Positions 13,101 through 24,872 of a stretch of 64,000 bases of DNA are shown in pieces (within the stretch, counting starts at the first letter, position 1; the number at the start of each line of letters is the position of its first letter). The notes beneath the pieces are model-generated. The model worked only from the letters and a program-made list of their open reading frames with translations, did no database searches and was not told where the DNA came from. The translations under genes were made by a program, and so were the position numbers. The DNA is from Neonectria sp. B-13 (taxonomy: Eukaryota > Ascomycota > Sordariomycetes > Hypocreales > Nectriaceae). Location of the stretch: the NCBI GenBank assembly GCA_002682825.1, contig NOKP01000002.1, positions 3,475,378 to 3,539,377 on the forward strand, given 5' to 3'.

Positions 13101-13628
13101 CGACGCGTGGCTAAGGCTGTCCCTCTGTCTTTGTGGCTTCGCCTTCGTCCTTGTACAGCCCGTTCGCCGTCCGCGGGATCCAGGGCGCTAAGGTTCAGAA
13201 GCCAGCACAGGCCCTAGGCGGAAAGGAGGCACGCTTTCGTACCTGACTGACTGTAGCTTACTCTCTCGCGTCGTTCCGTTTCCAAGATTTGCGTCTCTCT
13301 CGTGGACTGCCCTTCCTTCGTTTGCCATCTCCAGCTTGTCTCCCTTGCCGGCCATCCGCGCGAATCCTACCAACGAACCGAACCGATCCCTCACTTGAAA
13401 ACCCGCTCGGTTGGCAGGCCACACCGAGGGCACTCCCCTCCCGCGCATCGGGCTTGATGGGCTCACAGGCGACCACCGACGAACATTTGGCCGCCAAACC
13501 ACTACCCCGGCCGCGCCTTGGACGTTCGGCACTGAGATAAATCCGCGCTGGACGCTTCATGATTGTTAAGACGCCCAACCAACGGCATCGCGATATCAGA
13601 TCGACGTCTCAGTCGCCATTCGGACGCC
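10168..13628. other. Divergent 3.4-kb intergenic region
   Basis: This is the shared upstream space of the wall-protein gene (minus) and the pepsin-like gene (plus). Open frames here are short, overlap in several frames and show no domain. The only simple-sequence feature I see is a 15-nt C run at 11885-11899. Length and position fit long promoters, but I cannot name any binding site. Confidence 0.5.
11885..11899. repeat. Poly-C tract (15 nt)
   Basis: Fifteen consecutive C residues lie in the divergent intergenic region. The tract is probably length-variable and prone to sequencing error. Confidence 0.9.
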
Positions 13629-16474
13629 ATGTGGACGACTATCCTTGCGACCGGGGCCGCTTTCGCAGGCATGGCTCACGCCCGCGTTCCGTCGCCCATC
13701 TCTATCCCGTCCAGTATTTGGTAAGTCACTTGTTTCAGCTTCCGCCGCCCGGGGGGCCTAACCGTCTATGTAGGGAGGGAATTGATGGAAACTGGTCTAC
13801 GGTGACCTTCCTTCTGGGTTCGAACTCACAAGAAGTCGATGTCCTGGTCAGCACAGCTCTGTCGGAATTCTGGGCTGTCGGGCCAGGTGGATGTCTTCCC
13901 AGTAAGTCTCCCTTTGCCTCTGCTTCCCCTTCATACATGTCCGTCCACAGTCACATTCCCAAGTCGTAGAGGTGTGCCAAGTTTTCTGTCGTGCCCCCAT
14001 GCTGCTATACTTCGTGCTAATGTGAATTGCACAGGGGAGCCTCACTGCAGTGCGGCCCGCGGCGGCATTTATACACCAGAGGAATCTACCGCCTGGTCTC
14101 CGTTGGGCATCTGGCAGCTCGGACTCGACTATCTAGGTTATGGGGGCAATGGCGAATACGGCCAGGACACCATGGCTGTTTACAGTTCAGATGACGACCA
14201 TTCCTTCCACATGACCAGCGTCCTTATGGCAACCCTCAACACAACGAACTACCTGAACGGGCTCTTCGGATTGGGCATTACTCAGGGCAACTTCGGAGGC
14301 ACTGTCGCAGAATCGCCCATGACCCAGGCTGTGAAAGAGTTCGGGTGGATTCCTAGTTACAGCTTCGGGTTCACTGCTGGTGCTCACTATCGTAAGCCTT
14401 CCCATCTTCTTCTCCACTCCAGCCTTTCATGGGCTGATGCTCATCATTCATAGGAAACATACCCGTATCGTTGACTCTCGGTGGCTATGACGCGTCCCGA
14501 TTTTCAAATCACAATACCGACTTCACCTTGGGACGGGATGATGGTATCGAGAGTCCTCTTCTCCGTGGAATCGAGGTCGTGGCCGACAAGGGACAAGGAA
14601 CGCCTGAGAACTGGGACTCGCGGAGTGTCATGCTGTCGAACTGGGACTCAGCCATTGATGTCATCATCGATAGCACGACGCCGTACCTCTGGCTGCCGGA
14701 GGACGTTTGCGACAGATTTGCGAACGCGTTCAACTTGACCTACAACAGCACCTTCGACCTGTACACTCTTGGAGATGAGCAGTACCGAAATTTCTTGAAA
14801 GAGGATGCATTTTCCTTCACCTTCATCCTATCCAGCTTCGATAATAACGACAACTTCGGTGATCCGTACGATCTCCCGGGCATCGTCAACATAACTGTAC
14901 CCTCGAGAGCGTTCACGGGTCTGCTGCAGTACCCATTTATGAACCGAACCATTACATACGGCCAACCGGCGATTCCCTATTTCATGCTTCGTAGAGCAAG
15001 CAACAGCTCAACCTACATTCTTGGCAGATCATTCCTGCAAGAGTCTTACCTCATCACAAGATATGACGCAGCTGTCTTCTCGATTCACCAGGCCAAATTC
15101 CCCGACACATCCTCCGACGACCTCGACTTGATTGCCATCGAACAGCCTGACAACAGTCCCTATCCGCCGCCCGCTGCCTCATCATCTACCATGGGGCTTT
15201 CAACGGCACAGCTTGTTGGGATCGGCGTTGGAGCTGGTGTGTTTGGCGCATGCTTGGTAGTCTTCGCCGTATGGTTCTGTAAGCGGCGTCACCGGAAGAG
15301 CACCTACGAGAGGGCCGGATCTTCGATGGATGAAAGCAAAAACTCGCCCTCAGCTGCCGTCCCGATTCCGCCTAAAAGCCCATTCCGCCAAATTCTGTCG
15401 AAGATTATCGGTCGAAAGAGATCACCAAAGCTGGGCTCTGGGGCCGTGAGGCAGCAACCATCTGAGGCACCAAACTCAGCAATATACGAACTTCCTGCTC
15501 CTGTCCAGCCTGCAGAGCTCAATGGAGACGATGCAGCGTCTTGGACTGGCGACACGGAACTCGGCACCGATAACTCACATCAAATGACCGCTTATGAGGC
15601 AGCAAGGCGGAAAATCAATCAACAGCTTCAAGGGCCTGTTCCAGCATACTCTCCTCCTGCTGATGGTGCTCTTCCTCCTCCCGAAAAGGCAATTTATGAA
15701 CCGGCGCAACCAAACCGCCCCCCGCCGGCCTTGCAATTGGAACTGTCTTCACCGAGATCACCCGGGAATGATAGTTCAAATTCGAATTCGATGCCCTTAT
15801 CATTGCCTTCGCCTCTTACTCCTCGATATGACTTAGGCGGTCGCCCTACTGATCTTCCTTCCCCTATGGCAGCCTCCATCCCTATCTCCTCCTCTTACAA
15901 TACTGGAAGCAATTCAGCGCCGGGCTCGCCCTTCCTGTCACCATCTCTGCGCAGCCAGGACGAGCTCGACAGCCTAAGGAGATCCAATTCTAGTCATGAT
16001 GGTTACCTCGCTTCAGCACTAGCGCCCCCTTCACCGGTTGCTCAGAGAACTCCGATCGACGTGTCGAAAATCGTTTACTTGGGGCCACTACCAGAAAACA
16101 TGCAGCTACAACGAGCCCATTCCGCTCAGGAAATTAGGACACGAAGCGACTCGGGAGAGCTGTCTTCGGATGGGCAGAATACCTACGACACCTTGGGCAG
16201 CAATTTCACCGTGGAAGAGGAGCGCTTGGCCACAAGGCCCAATTCATTACAGACTCAGCTGCAATTAGCGCCAGGTCAGAGAAGGCCAGGACAACTGCGA
16301 CCGAACCGCCCAGACAATATTGTACTCCCTATGTCAGACTCGTCGCGGGGGCACTCGCGGAACATATCCCAACCGGATACCGCACGAAGTCAAGAGCGCA
16401 TCGACCCAGGTACGGAGCTGGTACACGTGCCGCAAATGGCAGAAAGACGGTATAGCTGGGAGGATGAACGGTGA
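13629..16474 (+). CDS. Membrane-anchored pepsin-fold (peptidase A1-like) protein, probably inactive
   Basis: Exons 13629-13720, 13774-13901, 14035-14391 and 14454-16474 give 865 residues; every junction keeps frame and family-like sequence. A signal peptide (MWTTILATGAAFAGMAHA) is followed by an A1-like luminal domain to about residue 420. One transmembrane helix lies at about 443-468 (VGIGVGAGVFGACLVVFAVW) before the basic stop KRRHRK. A Ser/Pro-rich cytoplasmic tail of about 395 residues follows. Where pepsins have the first catalytic DTGS, this protein reads VLVSTALSEFW, with Ser57 in the Asp place. The second site keeps an Asp (D265 in IIDSTTPYLWLP). I infer a non-proteolytic or very weak family member, perhaps a surface receptor or sensor, given the long tail. 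Similar A1-like membrane proteins are common in Pezizomycotina. Intron 2 has two possible in-frame acceptors. Confidence 0.85.
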
Positions 16475-17310
16475 CATTTTTACTCTCTTACCTTGTCTTC
16501 CACGACGTTATAATCAACGTGGAGATTTGTCTCCATCTCACATCTTCATATACCCCGGCGAAGGAGTAACGACACGGCTGTTAAGCAACTATAGGATTGA
16601 TTTATAGCGTGGCATTGGCGTTTTGGCAAGGTTAAAATGGAGGATTCCGCAGGTTCAGGAAGACTACGACATGTTTTATTGAGCGTATTTACTTTGTTTA
16701 CGTGAGCCTCTGAAAAGGCGGCGAGCCTCTATTGTATCTATCAAAAGAAAAATTCCAAATAATTTATACCCATCTCGCAATCATTCTCCGATCTTAGACC
16801 GGAACTTTTTAACATTGAATGAGGTTCGTCCCTAGCGTTAATATGCTGCGTCTGGACTATCAAATGAGCAACGAAATGAAGTGTTCTTAAAGGAGCGGGG
16901 CCAAATATGGATTTATTTCACGGACAAATGAATGTCTTTCTGTTGGGACTCAACATCACTTAACTAACGGTGCATAGAGAGAAATGGCCGCGAATAGCTA
17001 GGGATAGAATTCGCTGGGTTGTTGAAACTGCCTAGGGTAGGTTAATTGTGGTATGTGCTCTTAGGGCGATATATATCGTCCGTCTGCTTGCTCAATCTTA
17101 GGGTATACCTGCAGCGAAGGAGACAAGTTGAGCCAGGATGTAAACTGGTGTATTACAATGTCAGATTTCGGCGAAAATAGGAACACGAGAATTGATATAT
17201 CATCTGCTTCGACCATGTTCCTATTGTCTATTGCATCTCAAATTTACGTTTAGTATATGCCTTTTCCCCAAATATTTATATGTATAGACATGGCTCCAAG
17301 GCGACATCGG
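16475..17310. other. Convergent intergenic region
   Basis: This holds the 3' flanks of the pepsin-like gene and of TAH18. It is AT-richer than the genes. I see no further gene or repeat. Confidence 0.5.
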
Positions 17311-19321
17311 CTACCAAATCTCCTGCCACCATGTCAGCGAGGACAGGATGTTCTTTCGTTCATCTTCATTCTCAGCCCCCTCAGTAAATGGATCAAACAC
17401 GGCCCTCTTTGCCGCGTCGGCCATCTTGGTTGAGCCCCCGCACACAGAGAAGATGCCGTTCTGGAGGATCAAGCTCTCAAGACGCTTCGACTCTCGCCGC
17501 AGCAGGTCCTGCACGTAGACCTTAGTCCGTTGGTCGCGGGAGAAGGCGAGGAAGACGTCGAGATTTCCTTCACGAACTGCTGCATCCCACTCATCGGCGA
17601 AGAAGTAATCGGCGTCGCGGTTGCGGTTGCCGAAGAAGAGGAGCGTGGGAGCGGGGGAGGGATGGGTGCGGCGCTCTTGGATGAGGGCTCGGATAGGGGC
17701 GAGGCCCGTCCCGGTGGCGATGGCGGTGAGAGGCCGTTGGGCGTTCTGCAGGCCGTGGATCGGGGAGAGAACGGGCTTGTGGGTTACGCGAAGGGTAGAG
17801 GCCTGGGGAAGGTTGTCGAGATAGCGAGAGCAGAGGCCCCGGCGGGGTTTGCGGAGGATGGTGCGGTATTTGACCAGCGCGACGAGGAGTTCGATTCGTG
17901 TGACGCCTTGTTGAGAAGGGTGGTTTAGCATGTCCCCGCCGTTGGCGATGCTGAAGTCCCGGCCGCGGATGAGGGGAAATATGTCCAACAGCCGCTCGGC
18001 AGGGAGCTTGACGGAAGTGAATTCCTCGAGAACCTCGAGGATTGACCGTCGAGGCCGTGTAGCGTAGTCAAAATACTCATCAAGGTACTCCGTCTTGGTG
18101 AACTCGAGGAGCCGCTCCCTGTGGTCCGGGTCGGTGGAGAAGTACGACATACCCTTGAGGAACGAGCGCCGCGGAATCGCTGTGATATCGATGTTGTTGA
18201 TTATGAGGTCACGCAAGGTGCACGTTTGGTTTGCGTAGAGATTCTGAGGAAGGGAACCGCAAGCGGACAGGTCGAGGGGCTGATCGGCGATGTCGTCCCA
18301 AGCCATGAGGGTGATAAGTTTCTGGGCGTCCTCCGGGAAGTTCTTAGGGTAGATGGTGAGGCAGTCTCCGGGGTAGCATCGGAGCTGCTGGCCGTCTTTG
18401 CTGGGGAGATCGAATGAGGCGAGCCGGACATCTTGCCAGTGGGATTCCGGTGTGAGCCTCACGTTGCCGACCAGGGTAGCGGTCCAGCCGCCGGGAATGG
18501 GGAGGAGTTGGTCGGGCGGCGGGCCGGAGAGGACGGGATCGGCATTTCCGTTCATGACTGGACTGCCGACGAGGGCTGGCTTCAAAGACCATCGCGGCGG
18601 GAGCATCACATTGTCCGGGATTGGCTCTAGGCCGTTGGGCGGGGGATCGTTTTGGAGGAGGTGGTTGTAGAGGCCTTCAGCCCAACGAACAAAGCTTCCG
18701 TCAATCCTGTGTCAAGTGGTCAGGGTTTGTAGCACGGGTTGGCGTACTTGAGGGAGCCCACTCACCCGTCTGGGAACTGTTCATCCGCCTCGAAGCCATC
18801 GATGAAGGTGGTGGCGCCAAGTTGGTCGAGTCGTCTGTTAAGCTTGCGGGCTGCCCAGTTGAATCTGAGACGGCGAGTTAGATGGAGTCAAAAACAGGAC
18901 TTGATACCTACCCCGATGGCAGATATATATATATGTGTTCTTACTTGACGTAAGTGCTGTCGCCAAGCCCGAAGGTGGTATACTTGAGCGTGGACAAGCA
19001 TCCCGGCGGAAGTCTCTTGCGCAACAGTCTCTTCCAGAATACGAGGGAATTATGAGGCATGTCGCCCTGGCCGGTGGTGGATATCACAAATATGACCAAA
19101 CGATGCTGTAACAGGGCATTCTGGATAACGGGCATCAGTGAACTGACCGGGGTTCGTCGAGATTCCTAGACGAGAGGACATACTAGGTCTACGGCATCTA
19201 GCGCCTCGACACGGTTATCGAAGTGCAGTCTCTGGCAAAGGCGGCCAAGCTCCTCGGCCATGTCCTGGGCGTTGCCCGTCTCGGAGCCATAGAGGATGAG
19301 GGCGGTCCTGTGGACGGCCAT
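17311..19321 (-). CDS. TAH18: NADPH-dependent diflavin oxidoreductase Tah18
   Basis: Four exons read on the minus strand, 19321-19184, 19120-18945, 18864-18766 and 18706-17311, give 602 residues, the usual family length. The FMN/flavodoxin domain starts at once (LYGSETGNAQDMA, residues about 9-21; FVISTTGQGD; FGLGDSTYVKFNWAARKL). The FAD domain has RDFSIAN at about 387-393. The NADPH domain has ATGTGLAPIRAL (about 468-479), FFGNRN (495-500) and a C-terminal Trp. Tah18 passes electrons from NADPH to Dre2 for cytosolic iron-sulfur protein assembly. Intron 1 is 63 bp and removes an in-frame TAG at the exon 1 boundary; using it joins VEALDAVDL to NALLQHRLVIFV as in the family. I chose the ATG at 19321 because the flavodoxin fold begins there; an upstream in-frame ATG would add about 24 unrelated residues. 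Confidence 0.93.
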
Positions 19322-22075
19322 GTCGATGAGGATGGATCGATGGTTTGGGGGAGTTTGAACCGGGGTCCGCTTTCGCAGTTCGCAGTGACACATGGAAAAA
19401 GTCGCAGCGGACGGTGTTCCAGATTTAGCGCCAATTTAGTGGTTCTGGGGGGGGAATGGACCTGGAGAGGAACGGGATGGAGGGCGGCCGAAGCCCGGTC
19501 GACGGGCGGGGAGCCGGCCGGGTTGAATCTTATCAATCTCGGAGTATGTACGGAGCGCCGCCCGTTACAGCATGTGCTACGTACCTCAGTGTACGCGTCG
19601 ATGCTGGCTTAAACAAACACGGTACATGAAGGCGCAAGACGCGTTGTTATCCAGTCATGTGAGCCCGAGTCTGTCCACCATGAAAAATTATCCTTCGTAC
19701 CGGGCTGGCTCCGGAGCCGGAGAGGCTGCACGAACTGCCAACAGCGGGGATATGCACAATGTAGGTTGCTGCCGAGCCTCCACCGTTGCAAATGCACAGG
19801 AAATAATACCCTTCCCGACCAGATGGGAATGGGATTTCCACCTTCAATAGCTTCGGACCAACAAGCCCGCATTGAAAAATTCCGAATTGCTCGCTAGACG
19901 CCACAGACGTTCGTCCAGGTTTGGCGGACCAGGGGCTGCCAGCGCACTGACTGCCACGGCGAGTTCTAGAAGGTTTCCTGGTGGAGCAAGGCTGTCGTCT
20001 GCGGGGCCTTGATCCATGAATCCATGGATGTTATGGGTGTCTCCCGAAGGGCTGGATTCATTGGTGGGAGCGCCGTGGTGTTGATGAGCATTGATGAGCA
20101 TTGACGAGCACGCCCTGTCGTCCAAGAGCAAGCCCCTTTCTCGATGCTACATTATACATACCAAGATAGCAGTCCGAGATGCACAGTAAAAGATGACCTT
20201 GTCAGGGGGGCTGCCTCGCCGGAGATTTCAACAGGAAGGAAATTATCCAGGGCAGTCAGCAATCTCGGGCCTTCAAGCAGCCACACACACCAGCAGCCGA
20301 CCATCCAGTCTTGCGTTCATGCTCAGCTCACACCTTGAGGACAGTGGGAATCCTGATGCCTGAGGTATCAGGAGAGATACCCCCTGTTGAGCCACAGAGA
20401 TGGGCTAGCTTCCACTATTCCAGTCGTGTGGCTAGCTGTCGATGCTGTCTAGGTAAGCAAGTAGGTTAAAGCACCTGCGGCTAAGCCGTTGATGCGCAGG
20501 TTGATTTGATCGATTCAATGGGGCTTCGCCTGTTAATCAAAGGGGGTTTTATGCTTCATTGGCAATTAGCCCTTCTCTCCAAAACAATGCGGTGTTGTAC
20601 AATACGACAGGCGCGCCGTGGGAAGAAACATTCCCGCCGAGCCGTTGTTGCAGATGCGTCTAGGTGTATTCGTACATTACTCCGTGCCCATTCGTAGATT
20701 GGATGGCTGGGCGATGCGTGAGCAATGGAAGTTGCTGATATCTGATGCCTGATGTCGTGATTGTCGCAGGCCGATGACACACGCCGATGCACACACCTTC
20801 ACGCGACTTCACACACCCCCGGCTGACTACGGAGTTGCGACCTGAGGAATGGATGTTGTTAACAGACCGAACGATAGAGCGAATACCTCCTCACAGCAGC
20901 AAAAGCAAGCTAACAACAGACATCGTTACGCCCGCCAAAAAGAAGGGAGTCAATAGTGCCAGCCCCAATTAGTAACCTGCTAGGGGTTGGCTTCCTGGGT
21001 ACCTCCCTACCACGGAAGTCCCCAGGCAAGCCTACTAAGGGCAGAGCCACCTACTAACTAAGTATGACGTGCCTTCCCCAGCCAATATCGAGAGGCCCTC
21101 CAGCTCCTCCCTAATCGCTCGACAACGCAACAAGTGCAGGTGCGGGTGCAGGCTCATGAATACACCGATTCGTAGCGAACACACTGCACACACAACACGC
21201 ACGGCCGGCCCGCACACCCACACTTCAGGCCCTAATACCTACATGAACTGCGAAATTCGCTGCCGCCCAGGTCCAGATCTGCGCAGAGCGAAGTTGAGCA
21301 GCTCAGCAAATCGCACTTCATACATGCCACTCTGCAGGTGTCGGGTGCGCCGCCCCTGTCCGCCTTCCTTCCCAAGGCCAACTCCCACTCCCCTACTGCG
21401 TAGTACTTCCTTGCAGACAGCCCGTGTAGACTGGCCTGCGCTATCTTCGATAAGCCTTTGCGTCCCCCCGGGGCGATTTCAGCACAGGGCAGGCGCTGGA
21501 AAGCAGCAACAAGCTCCCCCAGCCCAGTCNNNNNNNNNNNNNNNNNNNNNNCGAAGTATTGTATACTCTTAACAGTGATTCATAGTACCTACAGTTCCTT
21601 TGTGCACACATGTAATCGCCCAGTACACCACCGCGTATCAGCGACCTTCATCTCCTCCACCCGTCGCACATGCCTTTCCCCCCCGGTCACTTCCTTCCAC
21701 TTTCTCACACCTTGCACACACGCTTGCACGCCCCCTTGACCGACCAAGCCAACACGCCCCCTTCCCTCCCCCCCCAAAGTCGAAGGCGAAAAAAATATTT
21801 CAGATTCGCGCGACGACTCCTGTCTCTTCCCTCCCTTTCCCTTCTTCATCACAACCTCCAGTTTACTTGTGTCTCCGCGCAACGCACCGTCGTCTGTCTA
21901 ATCCCCCAACCTGTTTCTAGGGCACGAAGCTACCCTGATCAAACTCCTCCATATTGCACCAGAGTTCAACTTTTCGGACTTGCACCCTCCACCTCGAACG
22001 TTTCCTCCCCAGGTCCCAGTTCGAACGTCATACTCAACCTAATCACCACCTCCATCATCCACATCAGCCGCCACC
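19322..22075. other. Divergent intergenic region with an assembly gap
   Basis: This is upstream DNA of TAH18 (minus) and of the RNA-binding protein gene (plus). It includes short direct repeats around 20084-20110 (variants of tgatgagcat) and a gap of 22 N at 21530-21551. From about 21600 onward the plus strand is strongly C/T-rich, as in leaders of highly expressed fungal genes. I see no coding region. Confidence 0.5.
21530..21551. other. Assembly gap (22 N)
   Basis: Twenty-two undetermined bases. No gene I call crosses it. Confidence 1.
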
Positions 22076-23699
22076 ATGTCTGCCGCCAACACCAACACCA
22101 ACGTGGATGCTGCCGTTAATGACGTTGCAAACACTCTGAGCAATACCTCCATCAGCAAGTCTGCCGAAGAAAAGACGGCCGCCAACGAGGCCGCCTCGGC
22201 CAGCGCTGCTGAGGGCCGCCGCCTCTACATCGGCAACCTGGCCTATGCGACAACTGAGGGGGAGTTGAAGGACTTCTTCAAGAGCTATCTTGTGTGAGTA
22301 CTCCCTCATCATCCCATCTACAGTTCTGTCCCTGGTCCCTTTGTCATCGCCCCGATTCTTGGTCATGTTGGCGCTACCTGATGGAGACACGTGTCTTAAC
22401 TCCGCCGTCCCTTGTGCGCCTGCTATCAACGATGCATCTCGAGAAGTATCGATAGGGGGCTTTATGGGCGTTTTACAACATCGCCGCGTTTTTCCAAGTC
22501 GCATACATGGCTTCCAGGGATGAATTCACGCTGCTTGGCCCACTTCTGCTGTGTTGACCGCCATCGTCGATTTTCGACCGAGCGTCCACACCACCAAAAC
22601 GATATCAAGAATCATATGCTGACCACCTTGACCTTGCAGTGAGTCTGTCTCGATCCCCAAGAACCCTCGTACCGACCGCCCTGTTGGCTACGCTTTCGTC
22701 GACCTCTCCACCCCTTCTGAGGCTGAGCGCGCTATTGAGGAGCTCTCCGGCAAGGAGATTCTCGAGCGCAAGGTCTCTGTCCAACTTGCTCGCAAGCCCG
22801 AGCCTGCTGGTGAGAAGACTGATGGTGCCAACGGTGAGGGTTCTGGTGCGGAGGGCTCCCGTCGCCGCCCTTCCGGACGTGGTCGTGGCCGTGGCCGCGG
22901 TCGTGCTGGCCGTGCTGGTCGCGGTGGCCGTGCTGTGAGTCATCATCCATTTCGATTCCTCTGTGATATGCATAGTCTGACCAAACCCAGGACGGAACCG
23001 GCGAGAAGATTGAGGGCGAGAACACCGAGGCTTTCGCTGCTACCGATGACGCCGCTGCTGCGCCAGCCACCTCTGAGGTTCAACCATTGACAGACATCAC
23101 AAACAAGAACAACACTGACGAGACCACGAAGACCTCCAAGACTCAAGCCCGCCAGCCCCGTGAGCCTCGCGAGCCCCGTGAGCGACGCGAGCGTGGCCCT
23201 CCCGCCGATGGAATTCCTTCCAAGACTAAGGTCATGGTCGCCAACCTTCCTTACGACCTGACCGAGGAGAAGGTTCGTGCCCAGCTATACTCCTTAAAAT
23301 TACGTTACTGACCTCTACCAACAGCTCATTGAGCTCTTCAAGCCCTATGAGCCCTCTTCCGCCAAGATCGCCCTACGACCTATTCCTCGATTTATGATCA
23401 AGAAGCTTCAGGCTCGTGGCGAGGCTCGCAAGGGACGTGGCTTCGGCTTCGTCACTCTTGCTTCTGAGGAGCAGCAGCAGAAGGCTGTTGCTGAGATGAA
23501 CGGCAAGGAGATCGAGGGCCGTGAGATCGCAGTCAAGGTTGCCATCGACAGCCCCGACAAGACCGACGAGGAGGCCAACTCTCCCGAGGGCGAGACCACC
23601 AACGGCCAGCAGGAGGCTTCCGCCACTCCTGCTGTTCCCGCAGCTGCTGAGGCCACCGAGGCTCCCGTTGCTGCTGCCGCCCCCACCACTGCCGCCTAA
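22076..23699 (+). CDS. Two-RRM RNA-binding protein with an RG-rich linker
   Basis: Exons 22076-22293, 22640-22934, 22991-23272 and 23325-23699 give 389 residues. RRM1 is at about residues 48-126, with RNP2 LYIGNL and RNP1 VGYAFVDL; the 346-bp intron 1 splits this domain. An Arg/Gly-rich linker (GRGRGRGRGRAGRAGRGG) ends at about residue 171. A charged REPREPRERRER stretch precedes RRM2 at about 248-346, with RNP2 VMVANL and RNP1 GRGFGFVTL. The C-terminus is Ala/Glu-rich. The start sits in a near-ideal context (gccgccaccATG) and the leader is pyrimidine-rich, so expression is probably high. Intron 3 uses the unusual donor GTTCGT, which alone keeps frame. Such proteins act in mRNA packaging, export or translation. 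I cannot assign a specific orthologue. Confidence 0.88.
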
Positions 23700-24872
23700 A
23701 TCTTCGGCCGGTAAGCTTCATAGGCCTGGAGATATCCAGCGTCGATGAGCACTCTTACGATATGGCATGCGATTTCGACGATTTCTCTTACGGTAGATGC
23801 TTGCTACACGAATCAAAGAAAAACAAAGGCGTTGAACCTCACCTGGGCTTAAGAAGACGTAACCGGCAGTTGTTGGAACTCTTTTAAATCTCGGGAATGG
23901 TGTTTCTGACAGCCTTGACTTTGTTTCTTGACATCATAATATCCATCATTGGAGCCAAAAAAAAAAGTCGCAAAAGCCCTTTCATCTCTGTATTTGTATC
24001 TCTCTTTTCTCCATCACCCTTCTGCTGGGTTGTACAATAGCTTAAGCTGGAGGCGGCTGGGGAAGAGAAAAGCTTGGCGCAAAACATTAAACTGGGCGTT
24101 TTTGAAGCAACCAAATTGGTCATTCGTACGAACTGCTGTGATGTGATGAAGATGTTTTGCAATAGTAAAAGTGCTTGCCTGGTGCATTCCAGTCGATGAG
24201 AGGAAGCGGAAACTTGGGTGAAGGTTGCCGCGTGGCAGCGACTCCTAGTTGGCTATGATATCGCCACCGCGCGTGAAAGCTTGCGTTGCTTGCGCATGAG
24301 AACCTCGTATGCCCTACATTTAGATGCAGGGCAGCGGGAACCAGTAAGTCAAGTACGAATATTCGTACAGTGTTGTGGTTGAACTGGTTGCATATCATGT
24401 CTCTGGGATACTAGTAGGAACGGATGGGTCTCATAGTATCACGTGAACCAAGCAAGTTGCGAATCTACATGTACAGTAGAACGGCGTTGCACGCATCGTA
24501 CGAAGTAAAGTAAGCTTCAGTCTCGACTCTCTGTTGGGTCGCTTTTTAATAGGGTGTGAGCATGGGCGTTCAGTGAGGGTGTGTGGTGTAAGATACAATG
24601 GGGGGGGCTTTGGGCTTGGGCGGCATTTGACCATCCATTGCCCCGCCGACCCCTTACCAGGTCCAACGAACCTGAACGCAGCCTGGACTTTTACATGGGC
24701 AAGGTGACCTTTGGTTCGACATCGTCTCCCTGCACATCTCCAATCTACGAATAACTAGTCCAAGTCCAAGCCAGGTCGAACCGCCAGCTGGGCATCTCCT
24801 GCACAACATCTACAGGCCGTCCGCCGAGAACACCAACCCCTCCGCCGCCTCGATCGCATTAGACACGTCGCC
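23700..24872. other. Intergenic region
   Basis: This contains the 3' flank of the RNA-binding protein gene and the promoter of the ArfGAP gene. I see no gene, RNA or notable repeat. Confidence 0.5.

Noticed and set aside
19166..19183. An 18-bp intron joining the first two TAH18 exons
   Set aside because: It keeps frame but is far below the usual intron size. The 63-bp alternative ending at 19121 has a CTGAT branch and gives the family sequence.
20084..20110. Short direct repeats (variants of tgatgagcat) as a transposon end
   Set aside because: Too short, with no inverted partner or target duplication that I could see.
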